Shown in pieces: positions 14,825 through 17,701 of a stretch of DNA of 17,701 nucleotides. Made by a program: the position numbers and the translations under genes. Numbering within the stretch: position 1 is the stretch's first letter; every line of letters starts with the position of its first letter. Origin of the DNA: an uncultured Eubacteriales bacterium (GTDB lineage: Bacteria > Bacillota > Clostridia > Lachnospirales > CAG-274); assembly GCA_902496345.1 (NCBI GenBank), contig CABVAP010000036.1:1-17701 (forward strand), in the 5' to 3' direction. The notes under the pieces were generated by a model, which was given only the letters and a program-made list of their open reading frames with translations, was not told the DNA's origin and did not search any database.

Positions 14825-16257
14825 TGAATTATGAAACTGTAGTCGGTCTTGAAGTTCACATTGAACTTTCAACAAAATCTAAAATATTCTGTGGTTGTAC
14901 AACTGAATTTGGTGGCGAACCTAATACTCATGTTTGCCCTGTTTGTACAGGTATGCCTGGTAGTCTTCCTGTTATGAACAAAGGTGTTGTTGAATTTGCT
15001 ATCAGAGCTGGTCTTGCTCTTAACTGTGACATCACAAGATATAATAAATTTGACAGAAAAAATTATTTCTATCCTGACCTCCCTAAGGCTTATCAGGTTT
15101 CTCAGTTATATCTTCCTATTTGCCAAAATGGTAAAGTTGAAATTGATGTAAACGGTGAGAAAAAATATATCGGTATTCACGAAATCCATATGGAAGAAGA
15201 TGCCGGTAAACTTATTCACGACCCTTGGGACGACTGTACACTTGTTGACTACAACAGATGTGGTGTTCCTCTTCTTGAAATCGTTTCTGAGCCTGATTTT
15301 AGAAGTGCTGACGAAGTTATTGCATACCTTACTAAACTTAGAGATACTATGATGTATCTTGGCGTTTCTGACTGTAAAATGCAAGAAGGCTCTATGCGTG
15401 CTGACGTAAACGTTTCTGTTCGCCCTGTTGGTCAAAAAGAGTTCGGTACAAGAAGTGAAATGAAAAATATGAACTCTTTTAAAGCTATTTACAGAGCTAT
15501 CAACTATGAAGCAAAACGTCAAATCGAAATCCTTGAAGAGGGTGGAAAAGTTATTCAGGAAACTAGAAGATGGGACGAAAACAAAGACGCAAGTTTTGCT
15601 ATGCGTTCTAAAGAAAATGCTCAGGATTACCGTTATTTCCCTGAACCTGACCTTCTTCCTATCGAAATTAGTGACGAATGGATAAACAATGTTAAAGATA
15701 ATCTTCCTGAACTTCCAGAGGCTAAAAGAGCTAGATACATAAGCGAATTTGGTCTTACTGAATATGATGCAGGTGTTATCACTTCTGCTAAACAGCTCGC
15801 TTATCTTTTTGAAGATACTACTGCTATTTGTGGAAAACCTAAAGAGGCTTGTAACCTTATTATGGGTGAACTTATGCGTCTTTTGAGTGAAACATCAACT
15901 TTACCGGAAGAAATTGACATCGAACCTAAGAAAATTGCTGACCTTATTAACCTTATTACTGACGGAAAAATTAACAGAAGCGTTGGTAAAGAAGTATTTG
16001 AAGAAATTTTCAAAAATGGTGTTGAACCTGTTAAATATGTTGAAGAAAATGGCTTATTAATGCTTAACGATGACAGCCTTGTTTCTGATACTATTGATGA
16101 AGTTATTGCAAATAATCCTAAGAGTATTGAAGATTACAAGAGTGGTAAAGAAAAAGCTTTTGGTTTCTTAGTTGGTCAAACTATGAAAGCATTAAAAGGT
16201 AAAGCTAACCCTCAAGCTGTAAACAAAATTCTTAAAGAAAAATTACAAAACTTATAA
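14824..16257 (+). CDS. gatB: Asp-tRNA(Asn)/Glu-tRNA(Gln) amidotransferase subunit B
   Basis: A 477-residue GatB of normal length. It activates the misacylated tRNA's side-chain carboxylate with ATP and receives ammonia from GatA. The N-terminal catalytic cradle opens with VGLEVHIEL, has the zinc cysteines C23, C25, C38 and C41 (FCGC and CPVC), and the ATP-site region FDRKNYFYPDLPKAYQ. A helical tRNA-binding tail (YqeY-like) fills the last 150 residues or so and ends ANPQAVNKILKEKL. AAGGAGG lies within the end of gatA. It is the last gene of the operon, closed by the terminator at 16263-16293. Confidence 0.98.
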   Translation: MNYETVVGLEVHIELSTKSKIFCGCTTEFGGEPNTHVCPVCTGMPGSLPVMNKGVVEFAIRAGLALNCDITRYNKFDRKNYFYPDLPKAYQVSQLYLPICQNGKVEIDVNGEKKYIGIHEIHMEEDAGKLIHDPWDDCTLVDYNRCGVPLLEIVSEPDFRSADEVIAYLTKLRDTMMYLGVSDCKMQEGSMRADVNVSVRPVGQKEFGTRSEMKNMNSFKAIYRAINYEAKRQIEILEEGGKVIQETRRWDENKDASFAMRSKENAQDYRYFPEPDLLPIEISDEWINNVKDNLPELPEAKRARYISEFGLTEYDAGVITSAKQLAYLFEDTTAICGKPKEACNLIMGELMRLLSETSTLPEEIDIEPKKIADLINLITDGKINRSVGKEVFEEIFKNGVEPVKYVEENGLLMLNDDSLVSDTIDEVIANNPKSIEDYKSGKEKAFGFLVGQTMKALKGKANPQAVNKILKEKLQNL

Positions 16258-16262
16258 TATAG

Positions 16263-16293
16263 AAAAGGCTACTGTGAAAACAGTAGCCTTTTT
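16263..16293. terminator. Bidirectional terminator between gatB and cotJC
   Basis: A perfect 13-bp stem, AAAAGGCTACTGT (16263-16275) with 16280-16292, a GAAA tetraloop and five T on the plus strand. The A-rich 5' arm gives four T on the minus strand, so it can end both gatB and cotJC transcripts. Confidence 0.92.
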
Positions 16294-16321
16294 GTGTCTT
16301 ATTTTCTATAAATAGTTTGTG

Positions 16322-17116
16322 TTAAAATCTTTTGTTGCAATTACCTTTATTACAGTTTCCATTGTTACAGTTATTATTATAGTTATTGTTGCAATTGCCA
16401 CTATTACAGTTGTTGTTATAGTTATTGTTGCAGTTTCCATTCTTACAAGTGTCTTTATTGCAATTGTTATTGCAAGGTTCTTTTTTATAACAATCATTTC
16501 TATTGCTATCGTCAAATGATGGACACATATCTTTACCTACATAAATTGAGTGTGTATTAAGGAGGCAATCTCGAACTTTATTTAGGGCTTCACCAAATCT
16601 TTGGAAATGAACTATTTCTCTTTCTCGTAAAAATTGCAAAGGTTTCCTTACTTCTGGGTCATCAGTAAGTGTAAGTAAATATTCGTATGTCATTCTTGCT
16701 TTTTGTTCTGCTGCAAGGTCTTCGTAAAGGTCAACGATAGGGTCGCCTTTTGATTGTATATAAGCTGCCGTAAAAGGCACTCCATTTGCACCAGCTGGAT
16801 AAACACCTGTTCCGTGATTTACATAGTAAGGCTCAAATGCTTTACTGTTTTTGATTTGTTCAGCTTCAGCCTCTCCAGCTAACTGACAACAAATAGAGCC
16901 AATCATTTCTAAATGTGCAAGTTCTTCTGTTGCAATATCTGTTAAAAGTGCTTTTGCCTCCGGTGTTACCATAGTGAAACGTTGGCTCATATATCGTAAT
17001 GACGCTCCAAGTTCACCGTCTGAACCGCCATATTGTTCTAAAATAAGTTTTGCAAGGTCTGGGTCTTTTTTGCAAATTTTAACAGGAAATTCAAGCTTTT
17101 TTTCATAAATCCACAT
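16322..17116 (-). CDS. cotJC: CotJC spore-coat protein (manganese-catalase fold) with Asn/Cys-rich tail
   Basis: A 264-residue protein. Residues 1-200 are the CotJC ferritin-like, manganese-catalase-type domain with apparent metal ligands intact: E35 (GELGA), E65 and H68 (EELAH), E137 (AAEQKAR) and H170 (EIVHF). CotJC normally ends near residue 190-200. Here about 60 further residues follow, made mainly of Asn, Cys, Gly and Lys with ten Cys between 209 and 260. They include two 13-residue units, (N/S)GNC-NNNY-NNNCN (226-238 and 239-251), then NGNCNK and GNCNK. The tail may cross-link in the coat through disulfides or bind metal. ATG shares one base with the cotJB stop (TAATG) and has AAAGGAGTGG upstream. 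Confidence 0.93.
   Translation of the reverse strand: MWIYEKKLEFPVKICKKDPDLAKLILEQYGGSDGELGASLRYMSQRFTMVTPEAKALLTDIATEELAHLEMIGSICCQLAGEAEAEQIKNSKAFEPYYVNHGTGVYPAGANGVPFTAAYIQSKGDPIVDLYEDLAAEQKARMTYEYLLTLTDDPEVRKPLQFLREREIVHFQRFGEALNKVRDCLLNTHSIYVGKDMCPSFDDSNRNDCYKKEPCNNNCNKDTCKNGNCNNNYNNNCNSGNCNNNYNNNCNNGNCNKGNCNKRF
16364..16441 (-). repeat. Two tandem 39-bp units encoding the CotJC tail repeat
   Basis: Units at 16403-16441 and 16364-16402 each encode the 13-residue Asn/Cys repeat. They differ at a few bases but keep the residue pattern except one N/S change. A shorter degenerate pair (NGNCNK, GNCNK) follows toward the stop. In-register repeats of this kind can expand or shrink by slippage. 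Confidence 0.85.
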
Positions 17117-17391
17117 TAACAGTCCACTCCTTTTACTTGATAATTAAATTCGGTTTCCCAATTCCAAGGGTTATCTATCCAAGAAAAATGGTTATCGTTT
17201 GAACGTGAACGGAATGAACATAATCCGCCAAATTTACTCTCATATTCACATCGAACTTCCTCTGCTTCTTCAATAGTTTTATTATATAACATAATCGCAT
17301 CACAATCATTAGGGTGCGTATCAAGGTAAAGTTGCAAATCAACTGCTTTAAAATCTAGTGCCGTAAGTCTGGCAAGAAGTTGCTCTCTCAT
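17116..17391 (-). CDS. cotJB: CotJB spore-coat protein
   Basis: A 91-residue CotJB of typical size. The family pattern is clear: an N-terminal helix with LLARLTALDFKAVDLQLYLD (residues 5-24), HPNDCDA, and a C-terminal aromatic stretch with WIDNPWNWE (71-79) and a final Cys. It is part of the CotJ group incorporated in the inner coat during sporulation; its precise chemistry is unknown. It is the middle gene of the cotJ operon: its ATG overlaps the cotJA stop as ATGA and its stop overlaps the cotJC start. Confidence 0.95.
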   Translation of the reverse strand: MREQLLARLTALDFKAVDLQLYLDTHPNDCDAIMLYNKTIEEAEEVRCEYESKFGGLCSFRSRSNDNHFSWIDNPWNWETEFNYQVKGVDC

Positions 17392-17573
17392 TGTCTAACC
17401 CCCTTTTTATAATATTTACACATTGGTCTATACAACTGTGGGAAAACTGTACCCTTTACAAGTGCCTCATCTTCATTAAACAGTGAACACAAGTTTTGGT
17501 TAGGTACGTAAGCCTCTCCACCTAATGGGTTCTCTACATTAAGTTCAATTCCTACGCAATAATTACAATCCAT
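17388..17573 (-). CDS. cotJA: CotJA spore-coat protein
   Basis: A 61-residue CotJA, a small coat-associated protein needed in known systems for assembly of CotJC. The family pattern is present: AYVPNQNLCSLFNEDEAL (21-38), then KGTVFPQLYRPMCKY (40-54). It has four Cys (C3, C6, C29, C52), which may matter given the Cys-rich CotJC tail. ATG at 17573 follows GGAGGTG. It is first in the operon. I found no convincing sporulation-sigma promoter in the 128 bases upstream; a weak SigE-like match sits too near the ribosome-binding site. Confidence 0.95.
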   Translation of the reverse strand: MDCNYCVGIELNVENPLGGEAYVPNQNLCSLFNEDEALVKGTVFPQLYRPMCKYYKKGVRQ

Positions 17574-17701
17574 AAATTAACACCTCCGTTTCTTTATTAT
17601 GATATTGACGTTATAACTATTTTGTTACAATGTTTTTTATTTTTTACAAATTAGAAGTTGTCAAAATCTTAAAACCTTTCAAAACCTTGAGACTCCGTCT
17701 C

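Noticed and set aside
16319..16519. A plus-strand frame encoding a very hydrophobic 66-residue, membrane-like peptide
   Set aside because: It is the antisense of the Asn-rich CotJC tail. Asn codons AAT and AAC read as ATT and GTT on the other strand, giving runs of Ile and Val. It has no ribosome-binding site.
17594..17622. SigE-like promoter (AAATAGT, 14 bp, CATAATAA on the minus strand) before cotJA
   Set aside because: The predicted start would fall on the ribosome-binding site itself, and the match to consensus is partial. A sporulation promoter is expected but not demonstrated here.
17636..17664. TTGACA on the minus strand upstream of cotJA
   Set aside because: The -10 at the right spacing is AATAAA, only four of six matches, so no sigma-A promoter is claimed.
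17689..17701. GAGAC/GTCTC hairpin at the right edge
   Set aside because: It is a 5-bp stem cut by the window end; it may belong to a neighbouring terminator but cannot be judged.

Overview
This is a strongly AT-rich stretch of a chromosome. It most likely comes from an endospore-forming member of the Clostridia, perhaps Lachnospirales-like; the genus cannot be fixed from sequence alone. The reasons are the cotJABC spore-coat operon, a T-box riboswitch, strong AGGAGG ribosome-binding sites, sigma-A promoters with 17-18 bp spacers, and an archaeal-type AspRS encoded beside GatCAB. Nothing here looks like an insertion sequence, prophage, CRISPR array or plasmid. The window is mostly core and regulatory chromosome with several unusual variants of known proteins.

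Layout, left to right. (1) 1-490: a tRNA-Phe/tRNA-Gly pair with a near-consensus promoter and a long terminator. (2) 538-4800: a MarR-type repressor followed by two half-ABC exporters that should form a heterodimer with one degenerate ATP site; a 30-bp inverted repeat on the -35 box is a candidate operator. (3) 4801-5050: an intergenic stretch with an orphan promoter and a strong terminator, a possible small RNA. (4) 5089-7770, minus strand: a MazG-like protein, a GdpP-type c-di-AMP phosphodiesterase without its usual membrane segments, and ribosomal protein bL9, with a promoter over the end of pheA. (5) 7767-8591, minus strand: prephenate dehydratase with altered catalytic and ACT motifs. (6) 8760-11240, plus strand, divergent from pheA: a four-gene partner-switching module made of a STAS anti-anti-sigma protein, a degenerate HATPase, an intact HATPase kinase and a receiver-PPM phosphatase, with no sigma factor beside it. 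(7) 11269-16293: a T-box leader with an Asn (AAC) specifier, then aspS (archaeal type), gatC, gatA and gatB, the indirect route to Asn-tRNA(Asn) and possibly Gln-tRNA(Gln). (8) 16322-17573, minus strand: cotJA-cotJB-cotJC, where CotJC carries a long Asn/Cys-rich repetitive tail.

The T-box should read uncharged tRNA-Asn and raise expression of the enzymes that make Asn-tRNA. The partner-switching genes overlap by 8 bases at two junctions, which suggests coupled synthesis. The most interesting points are the partner-switching set with a pseudo-kinase, the CotJC tail, the apparently soluble GdpP, the R-to-M change in the PheA TRF motif, and the orphan promoter-terminator unit. All functional statements are by motif and family recognition; no database search was run.
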